Of a DNA stretch of 8,081 bases, positions 1 to 5,109 are shown in pieces. The position numbers and the translations under genes are program-made. Source of the DNA: Dehalococcoidia bacterium (GTDB taxonomy: Bacteria; Chloroflexota; Dehalococcoidia; E44-bin15); the NCBI GenBank assembly GCA_030667555.1, contig DAOUVR010000046.1, forward strand, positions 1-8,081, written 5' to 3'. Under the pieces are notes generated by a model, which was not told the origin of the DNA, did no database searches, and saw nothing but the letters and a program-made list of their open reading frames with translations. Numbering within the stretch: the stretch's first letter is position 1; the number at the start of each line of letters is the position of its first letter.

Positions 1-229
1 GGAGAAAGCGCCTGCAGAGGTGCTTGATAAAGTAGAGGAGGAGAAAGCCCCTGTTGAGGTGCTTGATAAAGTAGAGGAGGAGAAAGCGCCTGCAGAGGTG
101 CTTGATAAAGTAGAGGAGGAGAAAGCCCCTGTTGAGGTGCTTGATAAAGTAGAGGATGAGAAAGCGCCTGCAGAGGTGCTTGATGACGTGGAGGAGGAGA
201 AAGCGCAAGAGGAACAGCAGGCTGAATAG
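1..229 (+). CDS. rpsC: 30S ribosomal protein S3, C-terminal repeat tail (5' partial)
   Basis: The reading frame is open from base 2 to the TAG at 227-229 and enters from outside the window, so only a C-terminal tail is visible. The tail is built from a 13-residue unit, EVLDKVEEEKAP followed by A or V, and ends EEQQAE. It is strongly acidic (net about -3 per unit), proline-containing and low in complexity, so it is probably disordered or a charged helix. No S3 KH domain or RNA-binding core falls inside the window. The name is inferred from position: in the S10 cluster the gene directly before rplP is rpsC, and S3 C-termini are variable in length. The rplP SD (AGGAG, 228-232) overlaps the stop codon, which fits translational coupling. 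A GTG at 20 could be misread as the start of a separate 69-residue protein, but the repeat continues upstream of it. Identity as S3 is likely but not proven here. Confidence 0.75.
   Translation, partial: EKAPAEVLDKVEEEKAPVEVLDKVEEEKAPAEVLDKVEEEKAPVEVLDKVEDEKAPAEVLDDVEEEKAQEEQQAE
2..214 (+). repeat. 39-bp in-frame tandem repeat with 78-bp higher-order period
   Basis: Units begin at 20, 59, 98, 137 and 176, with a partial unit at 2-19. Each is 39 bp, or 13 codons. Units 20-58 and 98-136 are identical and encode the APV version. Units 59-97 and 137-175 encode the APA version and differ by one base (G to T at 157, changing Glu to Asp). So 20-97 and 98-175 form a 78-bp duplication with one mismatch. 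The last unit (176-214) has diverged. Near-identity at synonymous sites points to recent expansion by slippage or unequal recombination. The left boundary lies outside the window. Confidence 0.95.
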
Positions 230-241
230 GAGATTGCGACC

Positions 242-676
242 ATGCTACAGCCAAGTCGGGTAAAGTATCGAAAGCAGCATCGTGGTCGGCGTGGTGGGAA
301 GGCTCAATCGGGGAATTCCCTCGCTTTTGGTGATTACGGTCTTCAAGCTCGCGAGTCTGCCTGGCTAACCTCCAGGCAGATCGAGGCAGCACGCCGTGCC
401 ATTGTGCACCATGTTAGGCGCGGTGGTAAGGTTTGGATCTGTGTCTTTCCCGATAAGCCGGTCAGCCGAAAGCCTGCGGAGACTCGGATGGGGAGCGGCA
501 AAGGCTCGGTAGATCATTGGGTCGCTGTAGTGAGGCCAGGGAGGATCCTCTTTGAGATGGCTGGAGTCAAGGAGGAGGTTGCCAAGGAGGCGATGCGCTT
601 GGCATCCCACAAACTGCCCATAGATACCAGGTTTGTGTCTCGGGATGCCGCTATACAATATCAAGGGGTTAGTTGA
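242..676 (+). CDS. rplP: 50S ribosomal protein L16
   Basis: L16 of the large subunit contacts 23S rRNA and helps shape the tRNA-binding region near the peptidyl-transferase centre. The 144-residue product shows the family hallmarks: N-terminus MLQPSRVKYRKQHRGR, the TSRQIEAARRAI segment (about 43-54), the FPDKPVSRKPAETRMGSGKG loop (about 69-88), and the VDHWVAVVRPGRILFEM strand region. Its length fits the family (about 136-145). The ATG at 242 is supported by AGGAG at 228-232, nine bases upstream and overlapping the preceding stop. One oddity is residue 67: the motif reads WICVFPD, whereas E. coli L16 has Arg at the equivalent place. Arg82 corresponds to E. coli Arg81, the residue hydroxylated in that species. 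The gene sits 12 bases after the putative rpsC and one base before rpmC. Confidence 0.97.
   Translation: MLQPSRVKYRKQHRGRRGGKAQSGNSLAFGDYGLQARESAWLTSRQIEAARRAIVHHVRRGGKVWICVFPDKPVSRKPAETRMGSGKGSVDHWVAVVRPGRILFEMAGVKEEVAKEAMRLASHKLPIDTRFVSRDAAIQYQGVS
664..668 (+). promoter_or_regulatory. SD that sets the rpmC GTG start
   Basis: AAGGGG lies inside the end of rplP, nine bases before the GTG at 678. It favours that codon over the upstream ATG at 633, which would add 15 residues unlike any L29 N-terminus. Confidence 0.6.
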
Positions 677-677
677 A

Positions 678-875
678 GTGAGGATTCAGGAGATTCGTGC
701 TCAGAGTTCTGAGGAGCTTAGAAAGCAACTTGAAGAGTCTTATCAGGAACTGTTCAATCTGAGATTTCGCCTCGCTACCAAACAGCTTGTGAATCAGCAC
801 GAGATTCGTAATGTGAGGAGGAGGGTCGCGAGGATTAAGACTATCTTGAGGGAAAGAGAGCCTTTAGGGGGGTAG
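678..875 (+). CDS. rpmC: 50S ribosomal protein L29
   Basis: L29 is a small helical-hairpin protein of the large subunit near the polypeptide exit tunnel, next to L23. From the GTG at 678 the product is 65 residues, beginning MRIQEIRAQSSEELRKQL, which matches the usual L29 opening and the family length of 60-70. The conserved stretch ELFNLRFRLATKQLVNQHEI (about 23-42) and the basic helix RNVRRRVARIKTILRERE follow. An in-frame ATG at 633, inside rplP, would give 80 residues but adds unrelated sequence and lacks a well-placed SD. The gene starts one base after the rplP stop, so coupled translation is likely. Confidence 0.95.
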   Translation: MRIQEIRAQSSEELRKQLEESYQELFNLRFRLATKQLVNQHEIRNVRRRVARIKTILREREPLGG

Positions 876-882
876 TGCTTTG

Positions 883-1149
883 ATGGAAGAAGCTGGGAAG
901 AGAAGGAAAACTAAACTGGGCCGTGTGGTCAGCGACAAAATGGATAAGACTGTGGTGGTGGCTGTGGAATCTTATAGACGTCACCTGATATATAAGAAAG
1001 CGGTGAGACGGATAAAGAAATTTAAGGCTCATGATGAGCAGAATGCTTGTCAAGAAGGCGATATGGTCAGGATTGAGGAAACCCGGCCCCTGTCCAAGGA
1101 GAAACACTGGCGGGTGGTGGAAGTAATATCCAAGGGTGAGGTGAGATGA
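883..1149 (+). CDS. rpsQ: 30S ribosomal protein S17
   Basis: S17 is a primary 16S rRNA-binding protein of the small subunit with an OB fold. The 88-residue product contains the diagnostic KLGRVVSDKMDKTVVVAVES segment (about 11-30), then the basic YRRHLIYKKAVRRIKKFKAHDE region, and the GDMVRIEETRPLSKEKHWRV block (about 59-78). The ATG at 883 is preferred over the adjacent TTG at 880. A purine-rich AGGGGGG at 866-872 supplies the SD ten bases upstream. The stop codon overlaps the rplN start in an ATGA arrangement, indicating stop-start coupling. Confidence 0.97.
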   Translation: MEEAGKRRKTKLGRVVSDKMDKTVVVAVESYRRHLIYKKAVRRIKKFKAHDEQNACQEGDMVRIEETRPLSKEKHWRVVEVISKGEVR

Positions 1150-1514
1150 TTCAGACATATACCCGGGTGAAAGTGGCCGATAACACTGGAGCCAAGAGCA
1201 TTATGTGTATCAATGTTCCTGGGGGAACGGGGAAGAGATATGCTCGTATCGGTGATATCATCGTGGCTTCGGTAAAAGAGGCGACTCCGGGCGGTGCGGT
1301 CAAGAAGGGTGATGTTGTTCGCGCTGTGGTAGTGCGCACCGCAAAGTCCTATCGCCGCTCCGATGGTTCCTATATCAGGTTTGATGAGAATGCAGCGGTA
1401 ATCCTCACCGATAAGAATGATCCTAAAGGGACTCGTATCTTCGGTCCGGTTGCAAGGGAGCTTAGAGAGAAGAACTTTATGAAGATCCTCTCATTAGCTC
1501 GGGAGGTGCTGTGA
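1146..1514 (+). CDS. rplN: 50S ribosomal protein L14
   Basis: L14 lies at the subunit interface of the 50S particle and takes part in an intersubunit bridge with 16S rRNA. The 122-residue product has the standard length and motifs: MIQTYTRVKVADNTGAKSIM at the N-terminus, GKRYARIGDIIVASVKEATP (about 29-48), KKGDVVRAVVVRT, then FDENAAVILTDKNDPKGTRI and the terminal GPVARELREKNFMKILSLA region. The ATG overlaps the rpsQ stop by four bases. AAGGG at 1132-1136 is the best-spaced SD, nine bases upstream. Confidence 0.98.
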   Translation: MIQTYTRVKVADNTGAKSIMCINVPGGTGKRYARIGDIIVASVKEATPGGAVKKGDVVRAVVVRTAKSYRRSDGSYIRFDENAAVILTDKNDPKGTRIFGPVARELREKNFMKILSLAREVL

Positions 1515-1523
1515 GGCGTTGAA

Positions 1524-1835
1524 ATGAAGATAAGAAGGGACGATACAATACTGGTGATTGCGGGAAAGGATAAAGGGAAGACTGGGAAAGTGAGGCAGTC
1601 CTTTCCTAAAGAGGGCCGTGTGATTGTGGATGGCGTCAACATAGTGAAGCGGCATATGAAACCACAGGGAACAACAAGACAAGCGGGCATCATTGAGCGC
1701 GAGGCCCCAGTCTGTATTTCCAATGTGATGCTCATTTGCACCAAGTGCAGCCATCCCATCCGTATAGGGTTTCGCTCCTTGGAAGATGGCACTAAGGTGA
1801 GGGTGTGCCGCCGCTGTGGCGAGGTGATCGATTGA
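1524..1835 (+). CDS. rplX: 50S ribosomal protein L24, with zinc-ribbon-like cysteines
   Basis: L24 is an early assembly-initiator protein of the large subunit. The 103-residue product has an N-terminal KOW-type segment (DTILVIAGKDKGKTGKV, about 7-23) and the GVNIVKRHMKP motif (about 37-47). Two CxxC pairs in the C-terminal half, Cys72/Cys75 and Cys95/Cys98, could bind a zinc ion, as proposed for many L24 proteins; E. coli-type proteins have fewer. Cys64 is an extra, unpaired cysteine. The ATG at 1524 follows GAGG at 1513-1516. The TGA stop overlaps the TTG start of rplE by four bases. Confidence 0.96.
   Translation: MKIRRDDTILVIAGKDKGKTGKVRQSFPKEGRVIVDGVNIVKRHMKPQGTTRQAGIIEREAPVCISNVMLICTKCSHPIRIGFRSLEDGTKVRVCRRCGEVID
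1821..1828 (+). promoter_or_regulatory. SD that sets the rplE TTG start
   Basis: GAGGTGAT inside the end of rplX is a perfect eight-base match to the canonical 16S 3' end. GAGG ends seven bases before the TTG at 1832, which decides that start against the GTG at 1805. Confidence 0.75.
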
Positions 1836-2377
1836 CGTTACGGCTGAAGGATAGATATCAACAAGAGGCAATTCCTGCCTTAATGGCGGAATTTGGGTAT
1901 AAGAATGTGATGCAGGTGCCTCGCTTGGAGAAGATTGTGGTCAATATCGGCCTTGGGGAGGCGACCAAGAATCCCCACGCTCTGGAGGCAGCGGAAAGGG
2001 ACCTGGCTGCCATCACCGGACAGCACCCGGTGATCACTAAGGCGAAAAGCTCCATCTCCAGTTTCAAGCTGCGTAAGGGGATGCCCATTGGAATGATGGT
2101 AACCTTGCGGGGGAAGCGAATGTATGATTTCTTGGACAAGCTGGTGAACGCTACCCTGCCCCGCACTCGTGACTTTCAGGGGACGCCGAGAAACTCATTT
2201 GATGGCAGAGGCAATTACGCTCTGGGATTAAGAGAGCAGATTATCTTCCCTGAGATCGAATATGACAAGGTGGACAAGGCTCGGGGACTGGAGATAGCTA
2301 TTGTTACTACGGCGCAAAACAACGATGAAGGCAGGAGGCTTCTTGAGCTTCTGGGCATGCCCTTTGCAAAGGGGTAG
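1832..2377 (+). CDS. rplE: 50S ribosomal protein L5
   Basis: L5 binds 5S rRNA and forms part of the central protuberance, contacting the P-site tRNA region. Starting from the TTG at 1832 the product is 181 residues, the family's usual length (about 180). It opens with TLRLKDRYQQEAIPALMAEF and the hallmark MQVPRLEKIVVNIGLGEA (about 28-45). Further conserved blocks are the ITGQHPVITKAKSSISSFKL region, RKGMPIGMMVTLRG, and GRGNYALGLREQIIFPEIEYD near residues 127-147. The upstream GTG at 1805 would add nine residues that are an out-of-frame reading of the L24 cysteine motif, so it is rejected. The start overlaps the rplX stop. The gene is followed by the widest gap in the window. Confidence 0.96.
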   Translation: MTLRLKDRYQQEAIPALMAEFGYKNVMQVPRLEKIVVNIGLGEATKNPHALEAAERDLAAITGQHPVITKAKSSISSFKLRKGMPIGMMVTLRGKRMYDFLDKLVNATLPRTRDFQGTPRNSFDGRGNYALGLREQIIFPEIEYDKVDKARGLEIAIVTTAQNNDEGRRLLELLGMPFAKG

Positions 2378-2406
2378 AGATAACTGAGGAAATCGCTTTA
2401 CTTGTC

Positions 2407-2428
2407 GGGGCTTTTACATAATGGCCCC
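2407..2428 (+). promoter_or_regulatory. Small GC-rich hairpin in the rplE-rpsN gap
   Basis: GGGGCT at 2407-2412 can pair with GGCCCC at 2423-2428 (five Watson-Crick pairs plus one U-G), closing a ten-base AT-rich loop. It lies in the only sizeable non-coding stretch (2378-2445), about 17 bases before the rpsN start. There is no T-tract after the stem, so it does not look like an intrinsic terminator. It may be a processing or regulatory structure, or have no role. It does not match any known r-protein binding site that I can recognise. Confidence 0.3.
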
Positions 2429-2445
2429 AAGATCGAAGGGAGAGG

Positions 2446-2631
2446 ATGGCGAAAGTATCTAAGATTGTAAAGTCCAGGCGCCCTCCTAAATATAGGGTGC
2501 AGCAGAAGAATCGCTGTAGCCGCTGTGGCCGGCCGCGGGCTTATATCCGCTACTTTGGGCTGTGTCGCATTTGCTTCAGGCAGCTTGCCCTTGAAGGGAA
2601 GCTACCTGGAGTGAGGAAGTCTAGCTGGTAG
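2446..2631 (+). CDS. rpsN: 30S ribosomal protein S14, zinc-binding type
   Basis: S14 is a late-assembling protein of the small-subunit head. At 61 residues this is the short zinc-binding form rather than the roughly 100-residue cysteine-free form. The zinc ligands are Cys24, Cys27, Cys40 and Cys43 in NRCSRCGRPRAYIRYFGLCR and the following ICF. The C-terminus, LALEGKLPGVRKSSW, is characteristic of this type. The ATG at 2446 has a purine-rich AAGGGAG at 2436-2442 just upstream. The gene lies 68 bases after rplE and 10 before rpsH. The sequence is intact with no missing ligand. Confidence 0.97.
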   Translation: MAKVSKIVKSRRPPKYRVQQKNRCSRCGRPRAYIRYFGLCRICFRQLALEGKLPGVRKSSW

Positions 2632-2641
2632 AGGTGAATGG

Positions 2642-3037
2642 ATGGTTACCGACCCGATAGCTGACATGTTAACCCGAATACGCAACGCAATCCTTGCCAG
2701 GCACGACTTTGTGCTTGTGCCCGCTTCGAGGATGAAGGCCTCCATCGCCAAGATCCTTAAGGATGAGGGCTTTATCAGGGATTATGAGGTCTTGAGGGGG
2801 AAGCCACAGCGGATGATAAAGATATATCTCAAGTATCTAGACAAGAAGGAACCTGCGCTCAACGGCCTAAAGCGGGTGTCCAGGCCCGGGCTCAGGATAT
2901 ACGTGGGGCGGTCGGAGATTCCCCGAGTCTATGGAGGGCTTGGCATTTCTATTGTCTCCACCCCCAAGGGGGTAATGACCGGTCATCAGGCGTGGCGCCA
3001 GAGGGTTGGCGGCGAGCTGCTTTGTTACATATGGTGA
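2642..3037 (+). CDS. rpsH: 30S ribosomal protein S8
   Basis: S8 is a primary 16S rRNA-binding protein that organises the central domain; in E. coli it also represses the spc operon. The 131-residue product has the expected N-terminus MVTDPIADMLTRIRNA and the segment MKASIAKILKDEGFI (about 31-45). The C-terminal RNA-binding region is SIVSTPKGVMTGHQAWRQRV (about 103-122), ending GGELLCYIW. The length matches the family. GAGGTGA at 2631-2637 is a very good SD four bases before the ATG at 2642. An out-of-frame ATG at 2638 is disregarded. I could not identify an S8-binding mRNA element in this window. Confidence 0.97.
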   Translation: MVTDPIADMLTRIRNAILARHDFVLVPASRMKASIAKILKDEGFIRDYEVLRGKPQRMIKIYLKYLDKKEPALNGLKRVSRPGLRIYVGRSEIPRVYGGLGISIVSTPKGVMTGHQAWRQRVGGELLCYIW

Positions 3038-3042
3038 AGGAG
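3037..3042 (+). promoter_or_regulatory. SD that sets the rplF ATG start
   Basis: AAGGAG overlaps the rpsH stop and lies five bases before the ATG at 3048. It excludes the upstream in-frame start at 3006, inside rpsH, which would add 14 residues not found in L6. Confidence 0.8.
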
Positions 3043-3047
3043 ATATA

Positions 3048-3599
3048 ATGTCCCGAATAGGAAGGATGCCCATCCACTTACCTCCAGGGGTTGAGGTTAA
3101 GATAAAAGGGTCCGAGGTGACGGTGAAGGGACCCAAGGGAGAGCTTTCTCGCTCCTTTAACCCGGCAATGTCTATTTCTTTGAACGACGGCATTATCATG
3201 GTCTCTCGGCCTAGCGACAATCGAATTCATCGCTCGCTTCACGGTTTAACGAGGAGCCTTCTAGCCAACATGGTGGAGGGAGTAAGTAAGGGTTTTCGGA
3301 AGGAGTTGGAGCTTGTTGGTGTTGGCTATCGGGCGCAGAAGGCAGGAGACAAGGTAGTACTTGAAGTAGGTTATTCCCACCCAGTGGAGGTTTTCTCTCC
3401 CCCAGAGGTAGTGGTTGAGGTGATAGGGGCACAGCGGCTTGCTGTTGAGGGAATCGAAAAAGAATTGGTGGGCGATGTGGCGGCGAGGATTCGCGCTGTA
3501 AGACCTCCGGATCACTATAAAGGTAAAGGGATAAGATATGCTGGGGAGGTGGTACGACTTAAGCCAGGTAAATCTGGAAAGGTGGGTGCCAAGAGATAA
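3048..3599 (+). CDS. rplF: 50S ribosomal protein L6
   Basis: L6 has two similar RNA-binding domains and sits near the GTPase-associated region and sarcin-ricin loop of the large subunit. From the ATG at 3048 the product is 183 residues (family about 180) and begins MSRIGRMPIHLPPGVEVKI. The first domain includes GSEVTVKGPKGELSRSF; the second begins near KELELVGVGYRAQKAGDKVV. The C-terminal family signature is clear in the PPDHYKGKGIRYAGE segment (about 152-166), followed by a basic lysine-rich tail. The stop codon overlaps the rplR ATG by one base (TAATG). Confidence 0.97.
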   Translation: MSRIGRMPIHLPPGVEVKIKGSEVTVKGPKGELSRSFNPAMSISLNDGIIMVSRPSDNRIHRSLHGLTRSLLANMVEGVSKGFRKELELVGVGYRAQKAGDKVVLEVGYSHPVEVFSPPEVVVEVIGAQRLAVEGIEKELVGDVAARIRAVRPPDHYKGKGIRYAGEVVRLKPGKSGKVGAKR

Positions 3600-3967
3600 T
3601 GGCGCGGAGGAAGGATACCAGAACACCACGAATAAAAAGGCATGACCGGGTGAGGAAGAAGGTTTCAGGCACGCAGGCAAGGCCTCGTTTGTGTGTTTTT
3701 CGTAGCTTGAATCATACATATGCTCAGGTCCTGGATGATATCGCAGGTCATACTATCGTCTCTGCATCAACCTTGGACGGAAGAATAATGTCAGAGGTAG
3801 AGGGAAAGCGGAAGACCGAAGCGGCGAGGCTTGTAGGTGCTTTAGTGGCTGAGCGCGCTTTGCAGCAGGGAGTGACTACGGTAGTGTTTGATCGAGGCGG
3901 GTATAAGTATCACGGTAGGGTGAAAGCCCTGGTTGAGGCTGCTAGAGAGGCAGGTCTGGTGTTCTAG
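3599..3967 (+). CDS. rplR: 50S ribosomal protein L18
   Basis: L18 binds 5S rRNA together with L5 and helps attach it to the 50S central protuberance. The 122-residue product has the basic N-terminal tail (MARRKDTRTPRIKRHDRVRK) and the core RPRLCVFRSLNHTYAQVLDD (about 28-47). The C-terminal block VVFDRGGYKYHGRVKALVEA (about 95-114), ending AREAGLVF, is also present. All are standard for L18. It starts on the last base of the rplF stop, with only a weak, distant purine stretch upstream, so initiation probably relies on termination-reinitiation. Confidence 0.97.
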   Translation: MARRKDTRTPRIKRHDRVRKKVSGTQARPRLCVFRSLNHTYAQVLDDIAGHTIVSASTLDGRIMSEVEGKRKTEAARLVGALVAERALQQGVTTVVFDRGGYKYHGRVKALVEAAREAGLVF

Positions 3968-4483
3968 ATGGATAATATCGATACCGGTGAGTTGGAGTTA
4001 ACTGAGAAACTCATTGACATAAGGCGGGTAGCCAAAGTGGTGAAAGGGGGAAAGCGATTTAGGTTTACCGCTTTGGTTGTCGTTGGTGATGGCCAGGGAA
4101 CTGTCGGCGCTGGATTGGGCAAAGCCAAAGAGATACCTGAGGCAATTCGAAAAGCAGGCGCCATTGCCCGAAAGGAACTGATCAAGGTACCGATGAAGGA
4201 TACCACCATCCCTTATGAGATAGTGGCCAAAAGTGGCGCAGCAAAGGTTCTGCTTAAGCCGGCAGCGCCAGGAACAGGGTTGATAGCCGGTGGTGGAGTG
4301 CGCGCAGTGCTTGAGGTTGCAGGGATCAGTGACATCCTGACCAAGTCCCTTGGCAGTTCCAATGCAATAAATGTGGTGAGGGCTACAATGGAGGCCCTCA
4401 GTATGCTAAAGGACCCTCAGCAGGAGTTGGCAAGGCGACATGCAAAGCCGTTGGATAGTATTGAGGGGGTACCCGTTGTCTAA
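3968..4483 (+). CDS. rpsE: 30S ribosomal protein S5
   Basis: S5 lies near the mRNA entry and decoding region and affects translational fidelity. The 171-residue product has the N-terminal double-stranded-RNA-binding-like domain, LTEKLIDIRRVAKVVKGGKR (about 11-30) followed by FRFTALVVVGDGQGTVGAGLG. The second domain includes KVLLKPAAPGTGLIAGGGVR (about 93-112) and DILTKSLGSSNAINVVRAT. The loop near residue 30 corresponds to the region altered in spectinomycin-resistant mutants of other bacteria; no phenotype is inferred here. The ATG directly abuts the rplR stop and lacks a strong close SD, which suggests coupled translation. The end overlaps rpmD by eight bases. Confidence 0.97.
   Translation: MDNIDTGELELTEKLIDIRRVAKVVKGGKRFRFTALVVVGDGQGTVGAGLGKAKEIPEAIRKAGAIARKELIKVPMKDTTIPYEIVAKSGAAKVLLKPAAPGTGLIAGGGVRAVLEVAGISDILTKSLGSSNAINVVRATMEALSMLKDPQQELARRHAKPLDSIEGVPVV
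4463..4469 (+). promoter_or_regulatory. SD that sets the rpmD TTG start
   Basis: GAGGGGG sits inside the 3' end of rpsE, six bases before the TTG at 4476. It supports that codon over the upstream ATG at 4440. Confidence 0.65.
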
Positions 4484-4667
4484 ACTGAAGGTCACATGGG
4501 TAAAAAGCGGTATTGGCTATCCGAAGGATCAGAAGAGGACGATCAAGGCTTTGGGTTTTCGTCGCTTGAACCAGACCATCGAGCATGATGACTCGCCATC
4601 GATCCGGGGCATGGTCCACAAAGTAAGGCACTTGGTTAAGGTGGAGGAGAGCAGTGAGGCAGAATGA
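4476..4667 (+). CDS. rpmD: 50S ribosomal protein L30
   Basis: L30 is a small protein of the large subunit. From the TTG at 4476 it is 63 residues, starting MSKLKVTWVKSGIGYPKDQK. This matches the family start and length (about 60). The conserved RTIKALGFRRLNQTIEHDD (about 21-39) and SIRGMVHKVRHLVKVEE (about 41-57) follow. An in-frame ATG at 4440 would add 12 residues of translated rpsE sequence and is rejected. The C-terminal tail EESSEAE is acidic, and the DNA coding for it contains the SD and GTG start of rplO. The gene overlaps rpsE by eight bases and rplO by 14. Confidence 0.95.
   Translation: MSKLKVTWVKSGIGYPKDQKRTIKALGFRRLNQTIEHDDSPSIRGMVHKVRHLVKVEESSEAE
4643..4649 (+). promoter_or_regulatory. 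SD for the rplO GTG start, inside rpmD
   Basis: GGAGGAG lies four bases before the GTG at 4654 and at the same time encodes the Glu-Glu of the L30 tail. Confidence 0.75.
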
Positions 4668-5109
4668 GCTAGCATCACCTCCAGGGGCGAGACACAAGAA
4701 AAGAAGGATCGGGCGAGGTCTTGGCAGCGGTCAAGGTAGGACCGCAGGGAAGGGCACTAAGGGGCAGAAGGCGCGATCGGGATCTAAGGTGCGCCCTGGC
4801 TTTGAGGGAGGGCAGCTTCCCCTGATAAAGCGCTTGCCTGAGAAGAGAGGCTTCACTAATATCTTCAGGATAGAGTATGCTATTGTCAAGGTCGGCAGTC
4901 TCAACCGTTTTGAGGGTGAGGTGACACCCCAGAGATTGGTGGAAGAAAGGTTGGTCAAGTCGCTTAAGAAGCCAATAAAGATCCTTGGCGATGGCGAGTT
5001 GGAGAAACCACTTATCGTGAAGGCAGATAAATTCACTCAAACGGCAAGGAGAAAGATCGAGGCAGCCGGGGGAAAAGCGGAGGAGAGTAGTAGTGACTCA
5101 AGCGCGTAA
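4654..5109 (+). CDS. rplO: 50S ribosomal protein L15
   Basis: L15 is a large-subunit assembly protein with an extended, glycine- and arginine-rich N-terminal arm that threads into 23S rRNA. The 151-residue product starts MRQNELASPPGARHKKRRIG. The arm continues RGLGSGQGRTAGKGTKGQKA (about 20-39), then SGSKVRPGFEGGQLPLIKRL (about 42-61). The globular part carries the KPIKILGDGELEKPLIVKA block and the terminal RRKIEAAGGKAEE. The GTG start is backed by both the motif and the SD. The tail EESSSDSSA extends past the normal end, and its DNA holds the secY SD and start; the overlap with secY is 17 bases. Confidence 0.96.
   Translation: MRQNELASPPGARHKKRRIGRGLGSGQGRTAGKGTKGQKARSGSKVRPGFEGGQLPLIKRLPEKRGFTNIFRIEYAIVKVGSLNRFEGEVTPQRLVEERLVKSLKKPIKILGDGELEKPLIVKADKFTQTARRKIEAAGGKAEESSSDSSA
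5079..5085 (+). promoter_or_regulatory. SD for the secY GTG start, inside rplO
   Basis: GGAGGAG lies seven bases before the GTG at 5093 and encodes part of the acidic tail of L15. The junction closely resembles the rpmD/rplO one. Confidence 0.75.

Noticed and set aside
2..214. CRISPR array
   Set aside because: The repeats are contiguous with no unique spacers and keep a single coding frame.
20..229. Separate 69-residue small protein starting at GTG 20
   Set aside because: The frame and the repeat unit continue unbroken to the left window edge, so this is the tail of a larger gene.
841..1158. Antisense ORF of 105 residues, and other antisense ORFs over the cluster
   Set aside because: They lie entirely opposite well-recognised ribosomal protein genes, have low-complexity or His/Ser-rich translations and lack supporting SD or family motifs.
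1805..1831. GTG 1805 as the rplE start
   Set aside because: It would add nine residues read out of frame from the L24 cysteine motif. TTG 1832 has a perfect SD and gives the family length.
2407..2428. Intrinsic terminator between rplE and rpsN
   Set aside because: The stem is short, the loop is ten bases, no T-run follows, and the operon clearly continues.
2421..2462. 13-codon ORF from ATG 2421 overlapping the rpsN start, a possible leader peptide
   Set aside because: It has no good SD, unremarkable composition, and its start lies within the hairpin. Chance is more likely.
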